From Granulicella sp. WH15 (lineage in GTDB: Bacteria; Acidobacteriota; Terriglobia; Terriglobales; Acidobacteriaceae), in contig NZ_CP042596.1 in the NCBI RefSeq assembly GCF_009914315.1, positions 4,588,001-4,652,000 of the forward strand: a stretch of DNA of 64,000 nucleotides. The letters are read 5' to 3'. Made by a program: the position numbers and the translations under genes. How positions within the stretch are numbered: position 1 is the first letter of the stretch; every line of letters begins with the position of its first letter. Shown piece by piece: positions 7,885-16,471 of this stretch. The notes below the pieces were generated by a model. The model did not search any database, was not told where the DNA came from, and worked only from the letters and a program-made list of their open reading frames with translations.

Positions 7885-8292
7885 ATGTTGACCCCACGCG
7901 AAGCCGCCCGCCTGCTCGGTATCAGCTACCCGACCATCAAACAGTGGATCCTGACGGGCAAACTCAAGTCGGTACAGACGCCGGGCGGCCACCACCGCAT
8001 CGCCGAGGCCGACCTGAAGCCCTTCCTCGCACGCGACGCGGCCAAACCGGCGGCGGAGTCCCGCGAGCGCTACCGCCGCATCAGCGGCCGCAACCAGATC
8101 GTCGGCAAGGTCGTCAGCATCCGGGTGGAGGGTCTGCTGGCCGAGGTCGTCATCGCCACCACGGACGCCCACATCACGGCCATCATCACCGCCAGCGCCG
8201 TCCGCGAGCTGCGCCTGAAAAAAGGCGACACGGCCGCCGCTCTTATCAAATCAACCGACGTGATGGTCGAGCGTCTCGACGACCCAGCCTAA
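7885..8292 (+). CDS. Excisionase/MerR-type HTH plus TOBE (molybdate-binding) domain protein
   Basis: A 135-residue two-domain protein. Residues 1-50 are a small winged HTH of the excisionase type (LTPREAARLLGISYPTIKQW, then TPGGHHRIAEADL). Residues about 70-135 are a TOBE/Mop domain (GRNQIVGKVVSIRVEG, then ITAIITASAVRELRLKKGD). TOBE domains bind molybdate or tungstate, so this is likely a molybdenum-sensing regulator or storage protein. No molybdate transport gene is nearby, so its target cannot be inferred from context. Confidence 0.87.
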   Translation: MLTPREAARLLGISYPTIKQWILTGKLKSVQTPGGHHRIAEADLKPFLARDAAKPAAESRERYRRISGRNQIVGKVVSIRVEGLLAEVVIATTDAHITAIITASAVRELRLKKGDTAAALIKSTDVMVERLDDPA

Positions 8293-8304
8293 CGAGCACA
8301 GGGG

Positions 8305-8568
8305 CGCAGTTGCCGTTGCCTGTTTTCTTGGTTGTCATTCAGGAGCGAAGCGGAGGAATCTGCTTCTGCCTTTGCTCGTGCATCTGGGGTAGGTCCGGGC
8401 TTTAGCCCGGACATTCAAACCAGCCACAGATGCGGGCTTTAGCCCCCGAGGTATGCTTTCTTCAAATGAGGAAAGACGTCCTGCCGGACGGGCCTCCTGC
8501 GCAGAGGGCGGGCGTTCACACGCCTTTTTACTGCTTCGCATGGCCCTCCCGTTGGTCGGGAAAAAGAT
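8305..8568. repeat. Near-complete composite repeat (D-A-C)
   Basis: This gap between the TOBE regulator and the oxidoreductase has no gene. It is the fullest composite copy: family D (CATTCAGGAGCGAAGCGGAG), family A first hairpin (GTCCGGGCTTTAGCCCGGAC), family A second hairpin (GCGGGCTTTAGCCCCCGAGG), the CTGCCGGACGGGCCTCCTGC block, the GGCGTTCACACGCC hairpin and the family C arm CCTCCCGTTGGTCGGGA. Confidence 0.9.
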
Positions 8569-9612
8569 TTATAGCCCTGTTCTCTTGGTGTGCTCCGCAA
8601 TCGCCGCATTGATCTCAAGCGCCAGCGCCAATGCCCTGCGCCCCGCCACCCCATCCACCACCGGCGTCCGCCGCATCCGCACCGACTCCAGAAACGACTC
8701 CATCTCCAGCCGTAACGGCTCCCCCGGAGGCACTGTAATCTTGCTCATGTTCAGCCCCGCGGTCGGATGCTTCGGCTCGCCCGGAGCCTCGGGCTTCGAG
8801 TGCTTCTCGATCAACGCTGCCACTGCCGCCTGATCCAGCCCAGCCATCGCCGTCACGTCGATCAGCAGCAGATCCTGCCGCGCAAAATCCAGCGAAAGAT
8901 ACTGGTGCGGCTGGAAGAACCGCAGCTTCCTTACCCGCTCGGTCGAGACCCGGCTGGCCGTAAAGTTGGCCACGCAGCCGTTCTCGAACTCCAGCCGGAC
9001 GTTGGCGATATCGACCGTCCGCGAGAGCACCGGCAGCCCCACCGCCCGCACCTCGCGCACCGGCGAATCCACCAGCGAGAGCACGATATCGAGATCGTGG
9101 ATCATCAGATCCAGCACAACGTCCACGTCCAGCGACCGCGCCGTAAAGATGCTCAGGCGGTGCGCCTCGAAGAACATGGGCCGGTGCAGGTGCGCGCGCG
9201 CCGAGGTCACCGCCGGGTTGAAGCGTTCGAGATGCCCGGTCTGGAGGACGCGGCCATGCTTCGCGGCCAGCGCGATCAGCTCATCGGCCTGCTCGACTGT
9301 AGCGGCCAGCGGCTTTTCGACCAGCAGGTCCAGCCCGGCGGCCAGTAGCGGCGCGGCGGCAGCGGCGTGGAAGACCGTGGGCACGCAGACGCTCGCCGCG
9401 TCTAGGCCCAGCCCAGAGGCCAGCAGCTCCTCCACGGTCTCAAAGCCCGGCACGCCGTACTGCGCCGACGCGGCCTCGCGCACCTCCGCGCTGGGGTCGA
9501 CGACGGCGGCCAGCTCCACCGGCGTACCGGCCAGCTCCAGTTCGCGGTAGACCCGCAGATGGTTGCGTCCGAACGCACCGGCTCCAATTACGGCTACACG
9601 GGTACGCGCCAC
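8569..9612 (-). CDS. Gfo/Idh/MocA family oxidoreductase
   Basis: A 347-residue NAD(P)-dependent sugar or inositol dehydrogenase-type protein. The N-terminal Rossmann motif is VAVIGAGAFGRNH (residues 6-18). The family E-K-P signature appears as LLVEKPLAAT, with the lysine near the active site, and LQTGHLERFNPAV follows. The C-terminal alpha/beta domain is present. Substrate is unresolved; LpxI/LpxA-associated and UDP-sugar-acting members share the HLERFNP block. The GTG start at 9612 follows the stop codon of the small upstream gene directly (TAAGTG), suggesting translational coupling. Confidence 0.88.
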   Translation of the reverse strand: MARTRVAVIGAGAFGRNHLRVYRELELAGTPVELAAVVDPSAEVREAASAQYGVPGFETVEELLASGLGLDAASVCVPTVFHAAAAAPLLAAGLDLLVEKPLAATVEQADELIALAAKHGRVLQTGHLERFNPAVTSARAHLHRPMFFEAHRLSIFTARSLDVDVVLDLMIHDLDIVLSLVDSPVREVRAVGLPVLSRTVDIANVRLEFENGCVANFTASRVSTERVRKLRFFQPHQYLSLDFARQDLLLIDVTAMAGLDQAAVAALIEKHSKPEAPGEPKHPTAGLNMSKITVPPGEPLRLEMESFLESVRMRRTPVVDGVAGRRALALALEINAAIAEHTKRTGL

Positions 9613-9837
9613 TTACTTCTCGGCGGGCGCTTCGACCGCTGCGCGGCAGCGGGAGTAGAGGTCGAGCAGGTGCGTCACCTGGTCATCCGGCTTGGTGGCC
9701 GCCGCGACTCCGAATCCGGTCGTCGAACCGCTGGTCTTGCCGCCGATATTCGCGTGGGCCGCGACGAACTTGAGCAGGTCGAGTGCGATATCCTCGGTGC
9801 GACGTGCGGCGGAGCTGGTGCTGTTGGTTGCTTCCAT
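9613..9837 (-). CDS. Small conserved-looking protein of unknown function
   Basis: A 74-residue protein starting at ATG 9837 with AAAGGA about 12 bp upstream. It begins MEATNSTSSAARRTEDIALD and seems mostly helical and soluble, with a glycine/threonine-rich middle (NIGGKTSGSTTGFG). It is immediately upstream of the oxidoreductase, with stop TAA touching the GTG start, so the two are probably one operon. I do not recognise the family. In-frame sequence upstream to 9951 reads out of a repeat and is not taken as coding. Confidence 0.6.
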   Translation of the reverse strand: MEATNSTSSAARRTEDIALDLLKFVAAHANIGGKTSGSTTGFGVAAATKPDDQVTHLLDLYSRCRAAVEAPAEK

Positions 9838-10132
9838 GGCTGATCGAATTCCTTTCCGTGCTTTCCCGATGTTAGCGGTCGCATCCCGCAGGCGCAAATG
9901 GCACGCTGCCGACCAGCGGGAGGCCCGATCCAGTTGATCTTGTCGAAACAAGTGTGAAAGTCACGAAGTGACCGCCCCGCGCGCAGCGGGCCGTCCGGCA
10001 GGACGTCTTTGCTGAATTTGAAGAAAACATACCTCGGGGGCTAAAGCCCACATTGGTGGCGAGTTTTAGCGTCCGGGCTAAAGCCCGGACCTACCCCAGA
10101 AGCAACGGCTGAAGCCATGCCCTTAAGGTGTG
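9838..10132. repeat. Composite repeat, reverse orientation
   Basis: No gene lies here. From 9900 it carries the family C arm (CTGCCGACCAGCGGGAGGCC), a family B palindrome with altered arms (GTCACGAAGTGAC), CGTCCGGCAGGACG, the reversed second hairpin (ACCTCGGGGGCTAAAGCCC) and the reversed first hairpin (GTCCGGGCTAAAGCCCGGAC). It ends in GAAGCAACGG close to the alanine racemase 3' end. Confidence 0.9.
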
Positions 10133-11260
10133 TTACCCGCAGGGATGCACGCCGCACAAAATCTCGTACGAGATCGTCCCTGCCAGCCGCGCATGGTCCT
10201 CCGCCGTGACGCCATCGCCCAGCACCACGGCCTCGTCGCCCGCCTTTACCTCGGCGATCCCGGTCACATCCACCACGGTCAGGTTCATCGAGATGCGTCC
10301 CAGGATCGGCGCTCTCTGCCCGGCGATCATCGCCCAGCCACCGGGCTTCTGATTGGTGGCGGACAGCTCCCGCCGCCAGCCGTCCGCATAGCCAACCGGC
10401 AACAAGGCTACCCGCACCGGCTCATTCGCGGTCCAGATGCCGTTGTAGCCGACGGACTCGCCCGGAGCCAGCTCGCGCGCGCTCAGCACGCGGGTCTTCC
10501 ACGTCATCACCGGCTTCAGTGACGGCTCCACATGAGGCTCGCCAGACGGTTCGATCTCCAGGCAGTACCCGTACAGCCCCAACCCGGTCCGAACCATCGC
10601 CCTGGCCCCAACTGAGGCCGCCAGCGCCATCAGCCAGTCCGCCGCACCGACCGGATTATCGACCGTGGAAGTATTGCCCGCGTGAACCCAGTCGGGCTGC
10701 AGCCCCCGCGCCGCCAACTGAGCGATCGCTTCTTCAAATCTATGTTGCTGCCGCAGCGTCACGGGCGACTCGGCCACCTCGGACGAGCTGTAGTGCGTGA
10801 AGACGCCATCCACCCGCAGCCCGGGCTGTGCCGCGATCCCGTCCAGCAGCGCCGCCAGACTCGGCCCCGGCTCCACGCCCTGCCGCGACATCCCGGTGTC
10901 AATCTCCACATGCACCGGCAGGCTCGCCTCGCCCAGCCAGCCGAGCTGATCGGAGGTCCAGACCACCGGTGTCAGCCGATGCTCCACCAGCAGAGCCACA
11001 TCCTCGGGCAGAAACCCGCTCATCACTAAAATTTTTACATCGGTCCCGACGAGCGCCTGCCGCACCGCCGCGCCCTCACGCGCGCTCGTCACGCCCAGCC
11101 ACCCGGCCCCGGCCCTCGCCAGCATCGGCGCGCACCGCGCCGCTCCATGCCCATAGGCGTTGGCCTTAATCACCGCCAGCACGTCCACCCCGGCGACGGC
11201 CACGAGTGCCCGATAGTTATCCGCCAGCCGCTGCTCTGAAATCTCGATCCAGTTGTTCAA
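10133..11260 (-). CDS. alr: Alanine racemase
   Basis: A 375-residue fold-type III PLP enzyme making D-alanine for peptidoglycan. The PLP lysine is K32 in VLAVIKANAYGHGA. The second catalytic base is Y272 in VGYNGIW, followed by VALLPVGYADGW. ISMNLTVVDVT near the C-terminus is the usual substrate-binding block. The start is a TTG at 11260 with AGAGG about 9 bp upstream; no in-frame ATG or GTG lies close by. It is 21 bp downstream of the WYL regulator stop. Confidence 0.94.
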   Translation of the reverse strand: MNNWIEISEQRLADNYRALVAVAGVDVLAVIKANAYGHGAARCAPMLARAGAGWLGVTSAREGAAVRQALVGTDVKILVMSGFLPEDVALLVEHRLTPVVWTSDQLGWLGEASLPVHVEIDTGMSRQGVEPGPSLAALLDGIAAQPGLRVDGVFTHYSSSEVAESPVTLRQQHRFEEAIAQLAARGLQPDWVHAGNTSTVDNPVGAADWLMALAASVGARAMVRTGLGLYGYCLEIEPSGEPHVEPSLKPVMTWKTRVLSARELAPGESVGYNGIWTANEPVRVALLPVGYADGWRRELSATNQKPGGWAMIAGQRAPILGRISMNLTVVDVTGIAEVKAGDEAVVLGDGVTAEDHARLAGTISYEILCGVHPCG

Positions 11261-11281
11261 CCCGCAACCTCTACCCCCATC

Positions 11282-12055
11282 CTATCGCCGCTTGACGGCC
11301 TCGTCCGGCTCGGGCCGGATCTCGTCCAGACGGATATCCTCCAATGGGCGGAAGCGATGCTCCAGGCCGTAGGCCGGACCCTCCGGGGCCGTCTTGCGCA
11401 GAAAGTCCTTCATCTCCTGTCCTCGCCTCGGGGTAAAGCTCTCCGCCGCCACGGTCAGCTCAGCCATCCGGTCGACCCGGAACGCCCGAAAGTCGTGGCG
11501 CAGCTCGCACCACGCCGCCAGCGTCCAGACGCCGCTCCAGAACGCCAGCGCCAGCGGCCGGGCCTCGCGCTCGCTGGCTTCGCCGTTCAGCCGGGTATAC
11601 CTGAAGCGAATTGCGTGACGGTCTATCGACGCGTGGTGCAGCAGGTCCAGCCGCTCGCGCACCGCCTGGGACTGGTAGCCCGGCGCAAAGAGCAGAATCC
11701 CGTCCAGCTCGGCCTGAAGCTCCGGAGGCAGCACCGCCTCGATCCGTTGCAGCGCCGCATCGGCTGCGGCGACGTTCTCGAGGCCGCCCCACGCCTTCAC
11801 CAGCCGCGCACCCAGCACCAGCGCCGTCAGCTCCTTGCGCGTGAACATCAGCGGAGGCAGGTCGGTATCCTGACGCAGCGTGTACCCCACCCCGGCCTCG
11901 CCCTCAATGGGCATCCCCGAGAGTTGCAGGTCGCGCACATCGCGGTAGATCGTCCGCTCGGAGACCTGGAGCTTCTCGGCCAGCCGCCGCGCCGTCAGCA
12001 GTCGGCTGCGGCGCAGAAACTGGACGATGCGGAAGAGTCGGTCGGCGCGGCGCAT
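11282..12055 (-). CDS. DeoR/YafY-type HTH regulator with WYL domain
   Basis: A 257-residue regulator. The N-terminal HTH (MRRADRLFRIVQFL, then QVSERTIYRDVRDLQLSG) is the YafY type. The central and C-terminal region has the WYL-like effector domain (RFRYTRLNGEASEREARPLA, then WTLAAWCELRHDFRAFRVDRM). WYL regulators sense nucleic acids or small ligands. ATG 12055 is chosen because upstream in-frame codons overlap the VOC gene. It starts 10 bp after the VOC stop, so VOC and regulator form one unit. Confidence 0.88.
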   Translation of the reverse strand: MRRADRLFRIVQFLRRSRLLTARRLAEKLQVSERTIYRDVRDLQLSGMPIEGEAGVGYTLRQDTDLPPLMFTRKELTALVLGARLVKAWGGLENVAAADAALQRIEAVLPPELQAELDGILLFAPGYQSQAVRERLDLLHHASIDRHAIRFRYTRLNGEASEREARPLALAFWSGVWTLAAWCELRHDFRAFRVDRMAELTVAAESFTPRRGQEMKDFLRKTAPEGPAYGLEHRFRPLEDIRLDEIRPEPDEAVKRR

Positions 12056-12065
12056 AGCAACGATC

Positions 12066-12461
12066 CTAACGGCTGTGCAGGCTGATGCGGTTGCCCTCGG
12101 TGTCGCGGATCGTGGCAAAGCGCCCGAAGCCGCCCTCGATGACGGTGATCGGCTCGACGAGGATTCCGCCTGCGGCCTCCACCAGCGCCACGGCCTCGTC
12201 GAGCCTGCCGGTGCAGTCCAGGTAGAGCATGGGGCCGCGCACGCCGGGGCGCAGCTCGGGCCGCGAGACCAGGGTGCCGGTCAGGCCGTTCGGCTGCACG
12301 GGGAAGATCGACATCGGCTCGCCGTAGACGGCGCGCGTCAGCTTGGTGGCCAGTACGGCCTCGTAGAATGCGGTGGCGCGGTTCAGGTCCAGCACCGGAA
12401 TCTCGAACCAGGTGATGGCGTTGGCCTGTGGTGCGGGGGCAGCGATTGCTGTGGCAGTCAT
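12066..12461 (-). CDS. VOC (glyoxalase-fold) family protein
   Basis: A 131-residue single-domain VOC protein. ITWFEIPVLDLNRATAFYEA opens the domain, GPMLYLDC and GILVEPITVIEGG give the middle, and FATIRDTEGNRISLHS closes it with the metal-ligand position on E/N. ATG 12461 is set by a good GGAG about 10 bp upstream. It precedes the WYL regulator by 10 bp, so the regulator may respond to this protein's substrate. The substrate itself is unknown. Confidence 0.87.
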   Translation of the reverse strand: MTATAIAAPAPQANAITWFEIPVLDLNRATAFYEAVLATKLTRAVYGEPMSIFPVQPNGLTGTLVSRPELRPGVRGPMLYLDCTGRLDEAVALVEAAGGILVEPITVIEGGFGRFATIRDTEGNRISLHSR

Positions 12462-12539
12462 CTTCCGTCTCCTCGGGTCTGGTTGACCATGAGGATGACG
12501 ATAGGCGTAGCCTGCTGACAGCATTGTGTCAGTAGGGAA

Positions 12540-12612
12540 AAACGAAAACGCCCTCATGCCGGGCGGGCACCACTTCGTGGGGTTTTGGACGCTTCGCGTG
12601 GTTCTTGCTTAA
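12540..12612. repeat. Degenerate family B repeat
   Basis: A family B copy in reverse orientation: AACGCCCTCATGCCGGGCGG, then CCACTTCGTGG (a palindrome with changed but still paired arms) and GGACGCTTCGCGTGG. It fills the gap between dnaB and the VOC gene. Confidence 0.75.
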
Positions 12613-14013
12613 CTAAAAATCTTCGCCGCCACCGCCGCCGTGGCTGGTGTCCAGATTCTCAAACCGCGTGTAATCCGACATATACGCCAGATGCGCCGAT
12701 CCCGTCGGGCCGTTTCTCTGCTTGGCCACGATGATCTCCGCCTTACCCTTCAGGTCCTCGTTCTCGCGATCGTAGTACTCCTCGCGATGGATAAAGCACA
12801 CCACGTCGGCATCCTGCTCAATCGAACCCGACTCACGCAGGTCACTCAGCAGCGGCTTCTTGTCACCGGTCCTCTGCTCGCTGCCACGAGAGAGCTGCGA
12901 CAGCGCCACCACCGGCACCTTCATCTCCTTGGCCAGCGCCTTCAGTCCGCGCGAGACCGAAGAGACCTCCTGCGTGCGGTTCTCGAACTTCTTCTGGCCG
13001 CTGCCTACCGAGCCGGTCATGAGCTGAAGGTAGTCGATCACGATCAGGTCCAGCCGCCCCTCGGTCTGCTTCAGCCGTCGCGCCTTGGCCCGCATCTCGG
13101 CCAGCGTGATGCCCGGCGTGTCGTCGACGAACATCTTCGACTCCATCAGCCGCTCCAGCGCCGCCAGCAGCTTGCCCTTGTCTTCACGCGGCAAAAAGCC
13201 CGTCTGGATCTTGCGCGAGTTCACCATCGCCTCGCTGGCGAGCATACGTCGCAGCAGGCTCTCCTTGCTCATTTCGAGCGAGAAAACCGCCACTACCTTG
13301 CCGTCCTTCACTGCCGCGTTCTGCGCGATGTTGATCGCCCAGGCGGTCTTTCCCATCGAAGGCCGGGCCGCGATGATAATCAGCTCCGACTCCTGGAGGC
13401 CGCTGGTCATGCGGTCGAACTCGATGTAGTGCGTGGCCAGCCCGGTGATCTCACGGCCCTGCTCGTAGAGCTTGTCGATCGTCCCGAAGGAGTTCTTGAC
13501 GATGTCGGCGATATCGGAAAACCCGCCCGTAACGGCGTGCTCGGAGATCTCCATCAGCCGCGTCTCCACCTGGTTGAGCACGTCGATGGCTTCGAGCGAC
13601 TGGTCCGACGCCTCCATCATGCCCATGTCGCAGACCTGCATGAGCTGCCGCATCAGGCTCTTGTCGCGGACGATGCGGACGTAGCTCTCGATGGAGAGCT
13701 TGCGCGGCAGGCCCTCGCTGAGCGAGGCCAGATAGGCCTGCCCGCCGATGGAGTCCAGCTCTTTTTTCTTGCGCAGGTGCTCGGAGACGGTGACGATATC
13801 GACCGCGTACCCGACCTCGGCCAGATGCAGCATGGCGTCGTAGATCTTGCGGTGCGAATCGAGGGAGAAGTCGTCGGTCTTCAGGAGCATGGTCGCGTCG
13901 ACGATGGCGAGCGGCTCGACCAGCATGGCTCCGAGGATGGTCTGCTCGGCGTGCAGCGAGGCGGGGCGTTGGTCCTCGTTGTTCGACGAGACGATCTGGG
14001 GGTAGCTTGCCAT
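12613..14013 (-). CDS. dnaB: Replicative DNA helicase DnaB
   Basis: This 466-residue hexameric helicase unwinds DNA at the replication fork. The N-terminal helical domain (HAEQTILGAMLVEP, about residues 21-34) is followed by the RecA-like motor. Its Walker A is ARPSMGKT (216-223), Walker B is LIVIDYLQLM, and the DnaB motifs VVALSQLSRGSEQR and LRESGSIEQDADVV follow. ATG 14013 has GGAG about 8 bp upstream. The frame stays open to 14472, but that extension crosses a repeat and is not coding. Confidence 0.96.
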   Translation of the reverse strand: MASYPQIVSSNNEDQRPASLHAEQTILGAMLVEPLAIVDATMLLKTDDFSLDSHRKIYDAMLHLAEVGYAVDIVTVSEHLRKKKELDSIGGQAYLASLSEGLPRKLSIESYVRIVRDKSLMRQLMQVCDMGMMEASDQSLEAIDVLNQVETRLMEISEHAVTGGFSDIADIVKNSFGTIDKLYEQGREITGLATHYIEFDRMTSGLQESELIIIAARPSMGKTAWAINIAQNAAVKDGKVVAVFSLEMSKESLLRRMLASEAMVNSRKIQTGFLPREDKGKLLAALERLMESKMFVDDTPGITLAEMRAKARRLKQTEGRLDLIVIDYLQLMTGSVGSGQKKFENRTQEVSSVSRGLKALAKEMKVPVVALSQLSRGSEQRTGDKKPLLSDLRESGSIEQDADVVCFIHREEYYDRENEDLKGKAEIIVAKQRNGPTGSAHLAYMSDYTRFENLDTSHGGGGGEDF

Positions 14014-14265
14014 AGAGCTAACTCCAGAGTAACCCTCTCGTCGGCTCGATGCAGGCTGAAGAGACTCTAAGCGATCAATAGCCCCTGTGGAGCCTGAGGA
14101 AAGCCTGTGGAGATCAGGGAAACGAGGTTGAATTGGGGCAGAAAACACGCGAAGCGTCCAAAACCGCACGCAGTGCCGCCTGTCCGGCGTGAGGACGCTT
14201 TTGCCGTTGCTTTGACAGTGCACCTCCACTGGCTGCTGCCGCATCGAACTCCGAGAGGCCTCAAT
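14014..14265. repeat. Divergent promoter region with a family B repeat
   Basis: The gap between divergent dnaB and the AsmA-like gene holds a family B copy at about 14148-14212 (CACGCGAAGCGTCCAAAACC, GCACGCAGTGC, GGCGTGAGGACGCTTTTGCC). No gene is supported. Because the flanking genes diverge, this copy lies in a 5' region, unlike most others in the window. Confidence 0.7.
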
Positions 14266-15906
14266 TTGGCAATTCTGGAACCGAGCGCGGCCCAACACCC
14301 TGCATCCCGCCACATCTGGCGCTGGATCATCGTCGCTGTCCTGCTGGTGATTACCGGTCTCGCTGTTGCGGCCATCGTCGTCATCCGCCGGGCCACGCCC
14401 ATCCTCAAGGGGCGCGTCATCGAGACGCTCTCCGAACGGTTCAGGAGCCGCGTCGAGCTGGACGATCTGCAAGTCTCCCTACTCAAGGGGCTGGAGGTCT
14501 CGGGCTCCGGCCTGCGCATCTTCCCGCCGTATGACGTCGTCGCCGCAGGAGCCAACGCGCCGCTCATCTCCGTGCGCAGCTTCTACTTCCACGCCGGAAT
14601 CCGCGACCTCTTCGTCAAGCCGATGCACGTCTCTACCGTCCACGTCGAAGGTCTCAACGTCACCATCCCGCCGCGCGAGGTCCGCCAACAGGTGGCTGCT
14701 TCTTCTCCCAGCCAGCCCAGGACGAAACACAAGATCGACATTCAGGTGGACGAGATCGTCTGCGACGACTCCGCACTGGTGATCCAGACGGCGAAGCCCG
14801 GCAAAGACCCCAAGATCTTCATCCTCACGCACATTTCCCTGCACGACTTCGGGCCGAACACGCCCTGGCCCTACGAGGCGCAGATCACTAACGGTATCCC
14901 CGAGGGCAAGATCCACGCCACCGGCCACTTCGGCCCGTGGAATGTCGAAAGTCCCGGCGACTCGCCGCTCGACGGTCACTACACCTTCGACCACGCCAAC
15001 CTATACCCCATCAAGGGCATCGGCGGCGTGCTCTCCTCGGTGGGCGACTTCAGCGGCCAGCTCAACCGCATCGGCGTACAGGGCACCGCTCGTGTGCCCA
15101 ATTTCTCGCTCGACAGCGCCAGCCACCCCATGCCGCTCGACACCACCTTCAGCGCCGTGGTGGACGGCACCAGCGGCGATACCTACCTGCAACACGTCGA
15201 CGCCCTGCTGGGCCACTCGCGCTTCACCTGCAACGGCGAGATCGTCAACGTGAAGGGGCAGGGCCACATCATCGATCTCGACCTCGACGTCCCCGCCGGA
15301 CGCATTGAGGACTTCCTCCAACTCGCCGTCAAGACGCAGCCCGTCATCATGACCGGCGTCTTCGGCACGCGCTCGCACATCCACATCCCGCCGGGCAAGG
15401 AGAGCGTCACCCACAAGCTCAACCTGAAGGGCCGATTCACACTGCACCAGGTCCGGTTCACCAACCCCGCGTGGCAGCAGAAGGTCGATGAGCTGAGCGC
15501 CCGCGCCGAGGGCCGTCCCGAGGACGCCAAGCCCGGAGCCGCCATCGTCAACTCGCAGATGACCGGCGTCTTCCAGATGACCGGCGGGCGTATGGATTTT
15601 TCGAACCTGAACTACACCATCCCCGGCGCGGCCGTGGTACTCGAAGGACTCTACACGCTCGACGGCAAGACCTTCGACTTCCACGGCAAGGTCCGGACCC
15701 AGGCCAAGGCCTCGCAGATGGTGGTGACGCCGTGGAAGAGCTGGCTCCTGAAGGCCGTGGACCCCTTTCTGGCCAAACACGGCGCGGGGCTGGAGGTGCC
15801 GTTCAAGGTCTCGGGCACCAACGGCGAGCCTAAGTTCGGCCTCGATTTTGGCCATAAGGACAAGGGCGACCGGCTGGCGAACCCGCCGCCGCTGAAGCCG
15901 CGCTGA
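14266..15906 (+). CDS. AsmA-like envelope protein
   Basis: A protein of about 546 residues with one N-terminal membrane anchor (IWRWIIVAVLLVITGLAVAA, about residues 18-37) and a long periplasmic beta-rich region. The C-terminal part resembles AsmA-family proteins: GVFQMTGGRMDFSNLNYTIP, then VVLEGLYTLDGKTFDFHG. Members bridge the inner and outer membranes or affect outer-membrane assembly. The start is uncertain. TTG 14266 with AGAGG 8 bp upstream is preferred, because the open frame back to ATG 14107 crosses a dispersed repeat. Confidence 0.75.
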   Translation: MAILEPSAAQHPASRHIWRWIIVAVLLVITGLAVAAIVVIRRATPILKGRVIETLSERFRSRVELDDLQVSLLKGLEVSGSGLRIFPPYDVVAAGANAPLISVRSFYFHAGIRDLFVKPMHVSTVHVEGLNVTIPPREVRQQVAASSPSQPRTKHKIDIQVDEIVCDDSALVIQTAKPGKDPKIFILTHISLHDFGPNTPWPYEAQITNGIPEGKIHATGHFGPWNVESPGDSPLDGHYTFDHANLYPIKGIGGVLSSVGDFSGQLNRIGVQGTARVPNFSLDSASHPMPLDTTFSAVVDGTSGDTYLQHVDALLGHSRFTCNGEIVNVKGQGHIIDLDLDVPAGRIEDFLQLAVKTQPVIMTGVFGTRSHIHIPPGKESVTHKLNLKGRFTLHQVRFTNPAWQQKVDELSARAEGRPEDAKPGAAIVNSQMTGVFQMTGGRMDFSNLNYTIPGAAVVLEGLYTLDGKTFDFHGKVRTQAKASQMVVTPWKSWLLKAVDPFLAKHGAGLEVPFKVSGTNGEPKFGLDFGHKDKGDRLANPPPLKPR

Positions 15907-15956
15907 CACACCTATCTCATCGACCCCATGTACCCTAAACCGAGGGAGAAACACTC

Positions 15957-16253
15957 ATGGCCATCGACAATCAACTTCGCATCCCCGACTCCGCCGCGGG
16001 CGACAAATCTTCTTTCGAGCTGCTGCGCGTCTGGATCGCCGATCAGACCCAGCAGGTGAGCCTGCGCGGCGGTGTCTGGCAAGACCCGGCGGCGTGGGGC
16101 GTGATGCTCGCCGACCTCGCCCGCAACATTGTGCTGATCCACCAGGAGCAGGACGAGGAGATGGACGCCGACGCCTTTCTGGCCACGCTGCTGGACGGCT
16201 TCGACCAGGAGATCGACACCGTCATCGACGAGTTCGCCGGGGAAGCGGGTTGA
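15957..16253 (+). CDS. Small DUF5076-like protein
   Basis: A 98-residue acidic soluble protein. The core FELLRVWIADQTQQVSLRGG, then WQDPAAWGVMLADLARNIV, matches my memory of the DUF5076 family: a conserved W-x-D-P-x-A-W-G block followed by a helix. The function is unknown. It follows the AsmA-like gene by 50 bp on the same strand and has GGGAGAAA upstream of its ATG, so cotranscription is possible. Confidence 0.65.
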   Translation: MAIDNQLRIPDSAAGDKSSFELLRVWIADQTQQVSLRGGVWQDPAAWGVMLADLARNIVLIHQEQDEEMDADAFLATLLDGFDQEIDTVIDEFAGEAG

Positions 16254-16279
16254 AGCAACAGCCCCATTCCCACTGAGGG

Positions 16280-16465
16280 GAAGAGGAGCTGTTGCTGTTG
16301 CTTCTGAGGTAGGTCCGGGCTTTAGCCCGGACATTAAAACCAACCACCAATGCGGGCTTTAGCCCCCGAGGTATGCTTTCTTCAAAAGAGGAAAGGCATC
16401 CTGCCGGACGGGTCCACTTCGCGCAGTTCTCGGCTTCGCGTGGTCCCCGCTGGCCGGGAACAAAG
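16280..16465. repeat. Composite repeat A-C-B
   Basis: This copy has CTGTTGCTGTTGCTTCTGAG, the family A first hairpin GTCCGGGCTTTAGCCCGGAC, the second hairpin GCGGGCTTTAGCCCCCGAGG, CATCCTGCCGGACGGG, and a shortened B/C tail (CACTTCGCGCAGTTCTCGGC, then TTCGCGTGGTCC). It fills the convergent gap before msrA. Confidence 0.88.
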
Positions 16466-16471
16466 CGCTCT

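Noticed and set aside
12640..14070. Long open frame antisense to dnaB
   Set aside because: No domain, Arg/Leu/His-rich shadow composition, and it fully overlaps a certain gene.
14107..14265. N-terminal extension of the AsmA-like protein
   Set aside because: It reads through a family B repeat and has no resemblance to the family.
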